This document shows positions 51,506 to 62,000 of a stretch of DNA of 64,000 bases, piece after piece. This stretch comes from Craspedostauros australis. Its lineage: Eukaryota; Bacillariophyta; Bacillariophyceae; Mastogloiales; Achnanthaceae. The stretch lies in assembly GCA_026770025.1 (NCBI GenBank), contig JAMXDE010000034.1, forward strand, positions 558,001 to 622,000. The letters are read 5' to 3'. Numbering within the stretch: the stretch's first letter is position 1; the number at the start of each line of letters is the position of its first letter. Below the pieces are notes generated by a model, which worked only from the letters and a program-made list of their open reading frames with translations, did no database searches and had not been told where the DNA came from. The translations under genes were made by a program, and so were the position numbers.

Positions 51506-53176
51506 ATGCCGAGTGTTACCAACCAACAACTCATTGATGCTGCCAACAGAGGTGACTTGTCAGTGTTGAAGAAGTGGAAGGAGCAGAACGAGACACATAA
51601 TGAAGGAGATGGTGTCAACTTCAAAGACATCCACGGTTGGACTCCCCTTCATCTGGCATGCTACAACGGCCACCTGGAGTGTGTCAAGTACCTCATCGAA
51701 TCATGTGAGGCGGACATCAACTGCAAAAACAACGATGGTTCCACTCCCCTTCATTGGGCATGCCACAGCGGCCACCTGGAGTGTGCCAAGTACCTCATCG
51801 AATCATGTGAGGCGAACATCAACTGCAAAAACAAGTATGGTTCCACTCCCCTTCATCTGGCATGCTGGAACGGCCAGCTGGAGTGTGCCAAGTACCTCAT
51901 CGAATCATGCAAGGCTGACATCAACTGCAAAGACAACGATGGTCGCACTCCCCTTCATTGGGCATGCTCCAAAGGCCAGCTGGAGTGTGTTGCGTACCTC
52001 GTTGCATCAGCCAATGCCAATACCGACATTCAAAACAAAGACAACAAAACGCCCCTCGATATTATCGATGCAAAACTTCAAATCAAGATGATTAAACGTC
52101 TCGATCATCTGAGTCACCGCAACTCACAGCTGCAGAAGAAAAACGAACACCTGGAACAGCAGTTGGAACGGAAGGAGCAAGAGAAGAAACAGAAGGAGCA
52201 AGAGAATGAACAACTGAAACAGCAGTTGGAACAACAGTTGAAACAGCAGAAGGAAGAAATGCAGCACATGCTCTCGAAAAGTCAACAGGAGAACAAACAG
52301 CTGAAACAGCAGCTGAAACAACATCTCAAGATCAGCATCGACCAAGATCGTCTCGTCGCTATTCGTGCTGAGGCCATCGCAGACATTACCTTCCTGTGTG
52401 GACAAGGAGACGAACAACAATCAATCAAGGCAAACTCTGGAGTCCTCAGGGTCACTGTTCCATCCATTCAGACACTGATCAACAAAGGAATCCAACATCA
52501 GCACGTGAATGATGACACCGAAGACGGCGCGGTCCCCATCGAAACAACCATCTCTCTCCCCAACCTTCAACCAAAACACGTCCGATATGTCCTCCAATGC
52601 ATCTACGCAGGCGAGATATCCTTCAACAACAGCGCTCGTGACAACGCTGCTGCTCACGTCAGTGCTCACATCGGCGCTCACTCCAACTCACACCACGATA
52701 CAAATGCCTCTCACCAGCCAACTCCTACCCTCACTGGACAGGATGATCTGCAACAGCTCATCCTTGTGGCCAACGAGTTCGGCTTCTGGCGACTCAAGCT
52801 TGCTCTTGAAGCAGAGTTGACCCGCAAGCATCTCACAGAGGACACCATGATAGATGTGTTGATATTTGCCGATCAACACAACTGTGTGGTGTTGAAGGAT
52901 ACCGCAATGGGGATGGCAGCTGAAAATGAGAACAAATTGTTCACTCATCCAGATTTCAGCAAGCTGATTCCACACCATCAACTGATGGGAGACATTCATT
53001 TCCTTTGCAGTGGGGGAGCGGAGAGTGATGGTATTGATGATGAGTACAGTGGCATGTCCATGATGGAACTGTACGAGGCGCTGGAAGAAGACGAGGGTAC
53101 CACGCGAGTGGATACATACATGGATCGAGCAACGCTGGTTAACTTCGCACGAGCGTCAATAATCATCGGAGACTGA
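51506..53176 (+). CDS. ankyrin-repeat / coiled-coil / BTB protein, short form (4 repeats)
   Basis: 556 residues, a paralogue of the gene at 34653. It has the same N terminus (MPSVTNQQLIDAANRGDL). DNA 51632-52039 holds only four full 102-bp ankyrin units plus a partial one. The Gln-rich coiled coil, BTB domain (ADITFLCGQGDEQQSIKANS) and BACK-like region follow and are nearly identical to the long form at DNA level. Apart from repeat number the main difference is the last about 30 residues. It is expected to act as a BTB-type adaptor with a shorter recognition array; inference only. It lies between the foldback element and a unique gene. Confidence 0.88.
   Translation: MPSVTNQQLIDAANRGDLSVLKKWKEQNETHNEGDGVNFKDIHGWTPLHLACYNGHLECVKYLIESCEADINCKNNDGSTPLHWACHSGHLECAKYLIESCEANINCKNKYGSTPLHLACWNGQLECAKYLIESCKADINCKDNDGRTPLHWACSKGQLECVAYLVASANANTDIQNKDNKTPLDIIDAKLQIKMIKRLDHLSHRNSQLQKKNEHLEQQLERKEQEKKQKEQENEQLKQQLEQQLKQQKEEMQHMLSKSQQENKQLKQQLKQHLKISIDQDRLVAIRAEAIADITFLCGQGDEQQSIKANSGVLRVTVPSIQTLINKGIQHQHVNDDTEDGAVPIETTISLPNLQPKHVRYVLQCIYAGEISFNNSARDNAAAHVSAHIGAHSNSHHDTNASHQPTPTLTGQDDLQQLILVANEFGFWRLKLALEAELTRKHLTEDTMIDVLIFADQHNCVVLKDTAMGMAAENENKLFTHPDFSKLIPHHQLMGDIHFLCSGGAESDGIDDEYSGMSMMELYEALEEDEGTTRVDTYMDRATLVNFARASIIIGD
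51632..52039 (+). repeat. 102-bp coding repeat, 4 copies
   Basis: Same unit as the 13-copy array at 34779-36104; the last unit of both arrays (VAYLVASANA) is the same distinctive variant, so copy number changed inside the array. Confidence 0.9.
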
Positions 53177-53888
53177 GATTGCCTCTGAGGCAGAGTCGGA
53201 GGTGGATAATTGAACATCAGCGCGTCCTTTGGGTAGCACATGTGGCGCCTGGAGAATGGTAAAATAGTTCGAAGACACAATCGTGTCGCATCGTCGAGCA
53301 CCATCACAGCTCCAGCAGATGATTGCCTGATTCTGTTGTTGCCTAGTTTGATCTGATCAGATCCACCTCGAGTCTGATCGGGACGAAGCGGTCGAGGGAC
53401 AGCACATTGCCATTTCGGAGGAGGTTTGACCAGTGTGAACATCCGCTAGATGACAGCAGCCTCGCATGCAGATGATTGCAACTAGAGTGGCCATTGTTCC
53501 TCGCGGATTTCGATCTGGTGATGACCAGCAGGTCGGCCCACTTCGTTGCTTCCGTGAGTCTGATGCGCTGCCCCACCAACATGCACCACTTGCAACCAAC
53601 GAAGATCAGAAACGGTCTTCAGCTTCGATGTGGCGGGAATCGTGCTCCTCCACATACACACACACGCGCATCTATTATGCCATGAGCGATGCAGGTCATG
53701 CTGCGGCGTTCACCATTCGGCAGGCCGAGAGTTGGGGAAGTCTGTGCAAAAAGTGAGGTGAAACTGTTCACGTCGCACACGATTCGCACACGATTCGGTG
53801 GGGTCTCACGAGTCGGACATTGAATTCTGCTTGGTTTGTGCGAGTGTTTTGTTTGCGCGCACAGCGAACACGAAAGAGAAAGGAAGCG
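53177..53888. other. intergenic region
   Basis: No gene recognised. The following gene's frame is open from 53820, but without an ATG before 53889. Confidence 0.35.
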
Positions 53889-55241
53889 ATGAACGGGCCA
53901 ACAAGCCAACCACGACAACCAAGACGAAGCTCCAACACCTCCCACATACACCACAACAACTCCGCCCAACCCATCGATCACACACTCCATCCATGTGAAG
54001 ACCGGAACGTGAAGACAGAAAGGCAAAGCAAACGAGATACGAACATGACGCCATCCACTCCAACTTCATCCTCCATCCCAACGGCATCACAGCACAACGA
54101 CAAGCGCAGATATTCCGATGCCTCCCTCCTATCATCGGTGCATGCGCTGATGCCGGCATCCGCGATGACATCCCGTTCATGGATTGCCAATCATACTCAA
54201 CACAAGAACAAGAGCACCAAAGCAAAGGCATTGCCCAAGGGCATCCATGATACGATCGCCATGATGATTCGTCAAAATCGTTACGTGGATTGCGATCTTC
54301 CTCACGACACAGACGATCACCCTGGTCATCAAGCAACGGTGCTCACGCCGCAACGCAAAGAGGAGGTTCTGGACTTCATGCCATGCCTGTTTCAGCATCT
54401 CCGATATCCCAAGAGAGAATTGTGCGAAGTTGGTGGCGACGCGACGAACAGCCACAAACGGCGACGACTGGCGAAGGAGCTTCTGTTGTGGGAACGAACG
54501 GCTCCACTCGCAACATCGAGAACACAGGAGACTACGGATGCCGATAGTGCTGAGCAAATGGAAGCGTCGCAGCAAGGTGATGATGATGATGGAATGGAGG
54601 TGGACAGCGACAGCAAGGGTGGTGAGAACGGCGGCAATGGATCAAACAATGAGGATGACGATGTCGACAGCGCGCCTGAAGAAGGCACCGGCGCAGCTTC
54701 TACTGCCGCAGCAACACAACAGGCATCAGGCGTAGATGACGCAGATTCGGTAAACAAGGCTGGACCTGCTGATGCTAAAAAGAATGGTGCAACGACCGCG
54801 GTCAAGAAAGATGAACCAGATCAGCCGGTGCACGACGATGCAGACGCCAATCAACCGACGGCCGGCAAGAACGAGAGCAAAGATGGAACAGCCGACAGCG
54901 CGACGCAACCAACGATCGCGGCGTCGGTTCCACCGAACGTTGATGAGGAGCACCTTCGATGCATCCGACAAAATACGCTGCGACGATACAAGAAGGAACT
55001 GCAGACCGTTCAGGAGGATATCGCGTCGGTGGAACGAGTACGACAGGGCGTGCTGCGCCGACAAGTGGAGCTGTGGGGAGCCTACCAGTACGGTCTGCAC
55101 AAGATATCCAAACTCAGCAACCTGGCCGATGCGCCCGATGCTATCTTGCCGGGCAACCTTTGCGCTGATCCCAACTTCGCATCCAAACGAGCATCGAATG
55201 TCAGCAGCAATCCAGAGAAGTTGGAGGGCGGTGCGTCGTAA
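53889..55241 (+). CDS. acidic, probably nuclear protein of unknown function
   Basis: 450 residues from the first in-frame ATG at 53889; an ATG at 54045 (A at -3) is an alternative start. The N terminus is basic and Ser/Thr/His-rich. A conserved-looking helical part follows (HDTIAMMIRQNRYVDCDLPH; KEEVLDFMPCLFQHLRYPKR), then a KRRR basic patch. A long Asp/Glu/Gly/Ala-rich low-complexity middle leads to a C-terminal coiled coil (RRYKKELQTVQEDIASVERV). I do not recognise a family. The mix of basic patch and acidic tract suggests a nuclear regulatory or chromatin role, which is speculation. Single exon, tandem with LTV1. Confidence 0.65.
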   Translation: MNGPTSQPRQPRRSSNTSHIHHNNSAQPIDHTLHPCEDRNVKTERQSKRDTNMTPSTPTSSSIPTASQHNDKRRYSDASLLSSVHALMPASAMTSRSWIANHTQHKNKSTKAKALPKGIHDTIAMMIRQNRYVDCDLPHDTDDHPGHQATVLTPQRKEEVLDFMPCLFQHLRYPKRELCEVGGDATNSHKRRRLAKELLLWERTAPLATSRTQETTDADSAEQMEASQQGDDDDGMEVDSDSKGGENGGNGSNNEDDDVDSAPEEGTGAASTAAATQQASGVDDADSVNKAGPADAKKNGATTAVKKDEPDQPVHDDADANQPTAGKNESKDGTADSATQPTIAASVPPNVDEEHLRCIRQNTLRRYKKELQTVQEDIASVERVRQGVLRRQVELWGAYQYGLHKISKLSNLADAPDAILPGNLCADPNFASKRASNVSSNPEKLEGGAS

Positions 55242-55902
55242 GCATAGATTGCGCCCAGTCCGCATGCTCCATTCTGTCCTTCGAGAGAGAGATCATTCGT
55301 ATTATTGAGATGTCAAGCGCATACGCGTACGTGCTTCAACACCGATGCAATCCATGGAAACTGGAAAGATGGTCGCAGATTGCACTGTCGCGAGGCAGTC
55401 GGCGCCAGTGCAACAAGGTGTCCATGATCTGCAGCAGATACAGCTCCAACTGGAGTAGGTAGTCTACGATGCATGTCTCTCTTGAGTTCATTGACGCTCG
55501 TAGAGTACAGTAGAGTGGAATGAATGAATGAATGACGCAGCTCTCTTGGGTGAGATCTGCATTGTTGATTGATTTCGACAAGGATCTGGTTGGGGTCTTT
55601 GTAGAAAACCCGACTCGTTCGACTAACATGCAAAAGAACACAGAAACGCGAAAAATCGCCACCACCAACCAATCGACCACACGCAACAAACGTGAACCCA
55701 CGATGGCCAAACGCAACAATCACTCTACCCGGTTTCGTTGTTGTTCTTCCTGCTTTTGTTCTTTCTTCATCAGCATCTTCCTCCCTCCATTGCTGTCGCA
55801 CTCCAAAGCAAGGAACACTTTCATTGCCAAGCGAGCCGGACCAATAGCAAAAAACGTGCGGCGCATCAGGAGTACTCTCCAAAGACAGCAGAGCGAGCCA
55901 AG
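55242..55902. other. spacer upstream of LTV1
   Basis: No gene. The LTV1 frame is open from 55738, but the conserved N terminus MGKKKPFIDKK starts at 55903. Confidence 0.45.
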
Positions 55903-57606
55903 ATGGGAAAGAAGAAGCCGTTCATCGACAAGAAGAACTCCTCCACGTACCATCTGATCTACAGATCGCAACGTGATGTGGCAGGTGACGAGGACGGCGG
56001 CGCACCCGGCGTCGTGCTGTGGCCCAGCCCCAACAACAACAAGCTGATGGATCAGAAGATCCTCATGGCCACGAGCAAGAAGCCGAGCCAATTCGAGGAC
56101 TCCAAGCCGGCCGCGACAGCTGGCGCCACCCTGTCGCAGTGGAAATCGCAGCTGACCGGGTTGGTGGACGAGTACGATTACGATCAGCACATGAAGCCGG
56201 TGTCGGGGTACGGACAGATCCTGACGACCACCAACACGGACGCCAAGGAGATGAACGCCATGCTGCAAGCCCGCAACATGGATGTGCGCGATGAGATCGT
56301 CAAGGAGGTGGATCGTCAGCTCGAGTCCATCGCGCTGAGTGCGGAATGCATGGATCCCGAGATCGCCGAAGCTCTGTTCGGTGAATTCGAGGAGGGCGAC
56401 TTTGAAGAGCTCAACGACGAGTACTTTCTGGATGCCGCCAAGGAACCGGAGGTGGCGGAGACTGATCAGGCCAAGGAGGACAGCGGCTTCGACTTTGCGT
56501 CGCACGTGAAGATGCTGATGGAACGGGCGCGGCAGGAAGCCAAGGAGGGGCAGGAGATCGCGCAGGGTCACGAGCAAGGGCAGCAGGACAAGGACTTCTT
56601 CAGCAAGGCCAAGCCGCTGCAGTCGGTGTACGAGGATCTGGAGGAGGAGTCCATCTTCGGCGGTGTCGAGTACCACGGCGACGGCATGATCTTCGAGAAC
56701 ATGGGCGCCGCCCCCAAGCTCAGCGACGCCGAGGAGCAGGCGTTGGTGGACAAGTTCAACGCGACCCTGCTGGAGTACGACTCGGACGAGGTGGGCGAAG
56801 GATACGACGACGAGGAAGCCGCCGGCACACGCGCGCTGGAAGGCGATGCCCAGATCGAGGCGGCCCTCAATGAATACCTGACCGACAAGAATGACGAGAT
56901 CTTCATCCAGGGCAACGCGGGAGGCAACGCAACGAAGAACACGGGCAGCAGCGGCTTCTCCGCGTTGGTCGGAACGCGCATGATCCCCCTCAAGGAGCTG
57001 GAACAGGACGAGAAGCGCATCGCCGAGCTGGCCGACGCGCCGCCCATCGCGGAGGTGTTCGCCGAGGCCAACATCGTGCTGTCCGATCCGCTGGCAGCGC
57101 CGCCGCAGGAAGACGTGCTGATCGACGGCAAGTCGTACTATTCGGAAAAGATGAGGAATCCGTGGGATTGCGAATCCATCCTGTCCACGTACTCGAATCT
57201 CGACAACAATCCCGCCACCATCACGGCCGGCGGTGGACGACGTCGCAGACGCAAGGGCAAGAAGAAGGGATCGTCGGTCGGCGGCGGCGATGTCGATGAC
57301 GAATCCATCCAGCAGATCAAGCTGTCGGCCAAGACGGGACTGCCGCTTGGCGTTCTGCCGGAGCACGGCGGGGCGGACGATCTGGATGAATTCGCCAGCT
57401 ACATGAGCGTGAACAAGGGCGAGGCGCGCAAGAAGAAGGAAACGGCGGAAGAGAAGAAGATACGGAAACAGAACGTGAAGGTGGAACGGCAGCTGGCGCG
57501 GATGCAAAAGAAGATGATGAAGGAGGCATTCTCGGAGGAGTTCAGCAAAAGAACTGCTGATGTCATGTCCGACGATGTGGGAGGTAAGACCGTTTTCCGA
57601 TTCTGA
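55903..57606 (+). CDS. LTV1: LTV1-like 40S ribosomal subunit biogenesis factor
   Basis: 567 residues. The start is fixed by the family's conserved N terminus MGKKKPFIDKKNSSTYHL followed by YRSQRD. The other hallmark, DCESILSTYSNLDNNP (about 57167-57215), is intact. Between them lie Glu/Asp-rich stretches, and the C terminus is a Lys/Arg helix (KKKETAEEKKIRKQNVKVER). LTV1 is a late 40S assembly and export factor that is removed from the head of the pre-40S particle after phosphorylation; its role here follows from family knowledge. Single exon. The opposite strand is also open for about 600 codons, a shadow of codon bias. Confidence 0.92.
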   Translation: MGKKKPFIDKKNSSTYHLIYRSQRDVAGDEDGGAPGVVLWPSPNNNKLMDQKILMATSKKPSQFEDSKPAATAGATLSQWKSQLTGLVDEYDYDQHMKPVSGYGQILTTTNTDAKEMNAMLQARNMDVRDEIVKEVDRQLESIALSAECMDPEIAEALFGEFEEGDFEELNDEYFLDAAKEPEVAETDQAKEDSGFDFASHVKMLMERARQEAKEGQEIAQGHEQGQQDKDFFSKAKPLQSVYEDLEEESIFGGVEYHGDGMIFENMGAAPKLSDAEEQALVDKFNATLLEYDSDEVGEGYDDEEAAGTRALEGDAQIEAALNEYLTDKNDEIFIQGNAGGNATKNTGSSGFSALVGTRMIPLKELEQDEKRIAELADAPPIAEVFAEANIVLSDPLAAPPQEDVLIDGKSYYSEKMRNPWDCESILSTYSNLDNNPATITAGGGRRRRRKGKKKGSSVGGGDVDDESIQQIKLSAKTGLPLGVLPEHGGADDLDEFASYMSVNKGEARKKKETAEEKKIRKQNVKVERQLARMQKKMMKEAFSEEFSKRTADVMSDDVGGKTVFRF

Positions 57607-59075
57607 GGAGAATGAGGCAGAGAGGCATGTAGGCGCCAGCGAGAACTCTGCTCTGGAGAGTGCACTCGGAGGTGAAAAGCATGAGCCATTCCCTTCTACT
57701 CTCGAGAAAGTACTTCACTCTACCGTAATGCTTGATGGAGGGCATCAATAATCCATTACACGTGTTTCTTCTTTGAGAGTTGCGGAGTCTGGCACCGTTG
57801 TGAGCATAACAACACGCAGAGATGGACGCAGAGACAGAGACCGATGACGCTGCCAAGACTCTGCTCGTCCTCGCACGTGTATAGCATAGTAGAGTAGAGT
57901 ACCTCCGATCGCACCTCATGTTGTCATAACTCCACGCACACTAGCATCACGCGCGGTCGACCCCTGGTTCGTTGCAGCAAGCGACGCTCTCGCGGACAGA
58001 GAGAGGAGAATGCAACTGTTGACTGAAAAAAGCAGGTGGGACACGAGCACCACCCATGAAAAAGGAGAAAAACAAGCTTCGCTCATGCCGGTTTGCGATG
58101 TGTTGTTGGCATCATCGTGAACACTTGCAATGCATCTTGGCAAACGACAGCAAGAGAAGATACGACCAAGCACATTCATGCATCCATGGCACGCACCGAA
58201 CGAAGCGACGAACAAGGCAAAGAGTGAATAGTTGCACTTTCCCAACGAGCCATTGCACGAATAGAGAGAGTAGAAAAGCGACGAAGAAGCAAGACACCGA
58301 CTCTGAGGTCCACACGACAAGAGTGTCTCGCGAGCAAAAGCCCAGACGTTGATCTCATCCGGTTGGACTTGATTCCGAGAGCTCACTCGCTCTCACTTGC
58401 TCGCTCCAGAGCAACGCACTCTGTCGTGTCTCCGCAGAGCACTACGCACACAACGCAGTATAACATTTTTATTGCGCAAGAAACAAGACGTGCACAATCG
58501 ACTTCTGGCTTTTTGCGTCCACCGGTCTTGGTGTTCGCCTCCTTTCTGAGGCTGTGAACCTTGCTTCGGCACGCTGTTCGTGTTCTACTCCAAAGAGCAT
58601 CACACCCAAGCAGCATCCTTGTTCGCTTCTTCTCCAGCAACAGTGCGAACACGTGGGGGTTCACGCGTCATCTCTGGTGGAGCACGAACCTGCTCGGAAT
58701 CTACTTACCGTGCGAGAACACTTACTATACTATTCAATATATTCTACTATTGTACGAGGATCACACCATACCCACTATTCTATACTAATACTAATTCTCC
58801 ACAAGCACTCCAACGGCCGCCGCGATCTGCGCTGATCCCAACATCCTGGTTGGTGACTTAGTCGAAGGCTTGGTTGGATGACTGGCTGAGTTGCTCACCA
58901 GTTAGTTGTCTTTCCCATTCTGCACAAAAGCAGGGCAGAGCAGAGTCGTTCATCACGAGCAGCACCATCGCAATCCACCGCATCATCAGTCCGCCCAATA
59001 TCACAACGACACAACGACACAACGACACAACACGGCAACCATTCCTCCACTCCACAATCATCATCCACAACCACC
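57607..59075. other. intergenic region
   Basis: 1.5 kb between LTV1 and the cyclic-nucleotide gene. No frame is convincing. A GAGTAGAGTAGAG string lies at 57888-57900. The end is rich in CACAACGACA repeats (59004-59030), probably 5' UTR of the next gene. Confidence 0.4.
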
Positions 59076-62000
59076 ATGCGGCGGTTTTCCGAACAACTGT
59101 CGCCCACGGCGCCCAAGCGATCGCTGAGCCGATCCAGGTCATCGTCGCAGAGCACGGACCGCGACGCTGCCTCGTCCGCCATGCGCCGCAACACGGAGGC
59201 CTCGCCGGCCGTGGCCAACAGCGCGCCGTCGCTCAACTACAACAAGATCTTTGATGATCCAGCTGTCATGCTGGGATATGACTGCGTGCCGATCATCTCC
59301 GTCGATACGCTGCCTCGTGGTGGTGTCAGTTTGGAGACCAAGTCGGTGGGGAGCATACAGGTGCGTGTTGAGTTACTGTGTATTACATTGCATTGCATTG
59401 CATTACATTACAGCGCGTGACAATACATGACAATACAGTGGGGAACAGTTCCTCGTCCAGCATCATCAGGGTCATTCCAAGCCAATTGTCATCACAATAC
59501 AATCGTACTCACGTTCGCACTCACACTCACTCCATTTCATCTCATCTCGCTTCGTCTCATTTGATTACACCGCTATGTTACATTCCATCGCACGACTCGT
59601 ACCAATACATCATCTCCATTCTCATCTCGCAAACCCAATCAGTTCGGCATCCCACCCGAAACCATCAAGGACAGCATGGCCTTGGGAATGGAGGTCCCCA
59701 GCGTCTACATCGTCCCCCTCGAACGATTCTGCCGCGAGATGGGACCGGCCCTCGGCATCAACGTCGCGGAGTTCGAATTCCCCGCCTACTTCAACTACTT
59801 CGTCAAGAACAAGAAGTGCACGCTCGTGGTCGATTCCGTCGATGCCGAGGACGAGATTCGCAACGTCTTCGGCGAGACCCTGCTGGGACCCAAGGAATTC
59901 CGCGATCACGACAACCCCCTGGCCAACATCGAGGAGGACTTCGATCCCACCTTCGCTCGCGACAAGCGTCCCAACTTCTACAAGGAGTTCTTCAATTTCC
60001 GCACATCCGAGGCTTCCACCAACTACAACGAATTGACGATCGATACCTTGCTGGATTTCTGTCATTTTCAGAGCGGCGGCAAGCTTAGTTTCCATGCGGG
60101 GCAAAGTCACAACAGCAATGGCGAAAGTGCGGCAAGCAGCAGCAGCGGTGGTGGTGGGGGTGCCACGAATAACGGTCATGAAAGAGAAAACAGCAACGGG
60201 ATCAACAACGGGATCAACAACGGCAACAGCATTGGCGGCAAGGAACGCCTTGGAGTGCCTCCAATGCCAACCGAATTCTTGGACCTGGATGATGCGGATC
60301 CAAAGGATGACCATGCCACGATAGATGCCACCACCGACATCAGCAGCACCTTCAGCAAGATCACCAGCAATCAAGATCCAAGCGCGGACGCCCACACAAA
60401 TGGCAGCATTGACAACATGGATGAGCATCAGACGTCGGCATCGACGAGACCGCGCAAACGACGATCGCGGCGACGGCATTCGCTTCTTGCGGCGAAGGAA
60501 ATGGAGGAGCAGCTTGGCGCGATATCAGAGAGCGAATTGGCGGACGAGAACAGAAGGTACCGCAGCGACACGGCGAGTGCAGATGGATCCGCATTTCCAT
60601 CGGATGCACCGCCGCCGCCTCCTCCGCTCACGCCCTCGATGCTGGCAGAGAGCCCATCGATGTCGCATCGCGAAGGCAGACGAGGCAGCATGCCGGGGAG
60701 TACCACGGAAGGCAGACAGACACCGACCATTCGGAGATCGAGCATCAAGACACCGTCAGGAGAGAACCAGCGCAGAGGGAGTTTGGGCACCATCACGTCG
60801 GAGAGCGCCACGAGCCGTCTATCCACCGCGTCGCAGATATCGTATTCAGTGGACATGCTCATGGAACCGACGCCCGCCGTCCACACCCTCTCCAACGAGG
60901 ACGATGATGTGCAGGGCAATCAGAATTGGATGTATTCGCAAGTCAAATGGTTGGGAGAAGTTGCGACGGTCTATCCGAAGGGAACCACCGACGAGCAAAA
61001 ACGAACCAACGCCACTGCGCGTGCTGAAATATTCAAGATGGCCGGCGGAACGGAGTACATCATCCACGACGTCAACAAGGACGGGATCATCGTCGGCAAG
61101 GCAAGGATAAGCGGAACCGTCAAGGTCCCGGACCAGCTTTCTGTGGAAGGATTCCTTTCGCCCGAAATGTCCATGGTCACACGCAAGGGGAATCACGCGA
61201 GACGACGGTCCTCCGCGACGCACACGAGTACGCGGCACCGCACGGAACCCCCAACATTCCATCCGCCGTCCTTCGGAGTTACGGTCTTGGGCAATTCACA
61301 TGGATTCGATATGAAGGGATCGACCAGTGGCTACGTGCTGTGGATCAACGGAAGAGGCATCATGATCGATCCGCCGCCGTTCTCTTCGGCCACGTTGGAA
61401 CGTGAAGGCATCCGACCGCAGACCATCGTCGCCATCATCATCACACACTGCCATGCGGACCACGACGCCGGAGCATTCCAGAAAATCATGACGGGTTCGC
61501 GTGTGGCCATCATCACCACGCCCACGATCTACAACAGCTTCATTCGCAAGTATTCCGCGCTTTCGGGATTGCGCGCATCATTGTTGCGCCACAGCCACCG
61601 TCACCGGCCAGCCATAATAGGACAGCCGCTGCGATTCCAAGGCGCCGTCTTTCATTTCACGTACACGCTCCACACGATCCCCTGCATTTCCTTCAAGGTC
61701 GAATGGCGAGGACGGTCCATCGTATTCACTGGCGATCACTTGAACAACCCATCCGTCATTGACAGCTTGCAGCACAAGGGTGTGCTCACGAAGGCGCGGG
61801 CGGATGATTTGCGAAACTTGCCGCTGCAACCCTGTGATGTCCTGCTGCACGAGGCAGGCGCGCCTCCGATTCATACACCTCTCAGTGTTCTGCAGGAATT
61901 GCCGCCCCATGTCAAGCAGCGGCTGTACGTCGTCCATACAGCTGCCATTCCGGCGGATAGTGACCTGCGCGTTGCACCCACCGGCACCAAGGGCACGATA

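Noticed and set aside
55720..57507. 595-codon open frame antisense to LTV1
   Set aside because: It mirrors the codon bias of the conserved LTV1 gene and has no protein-like motifs.
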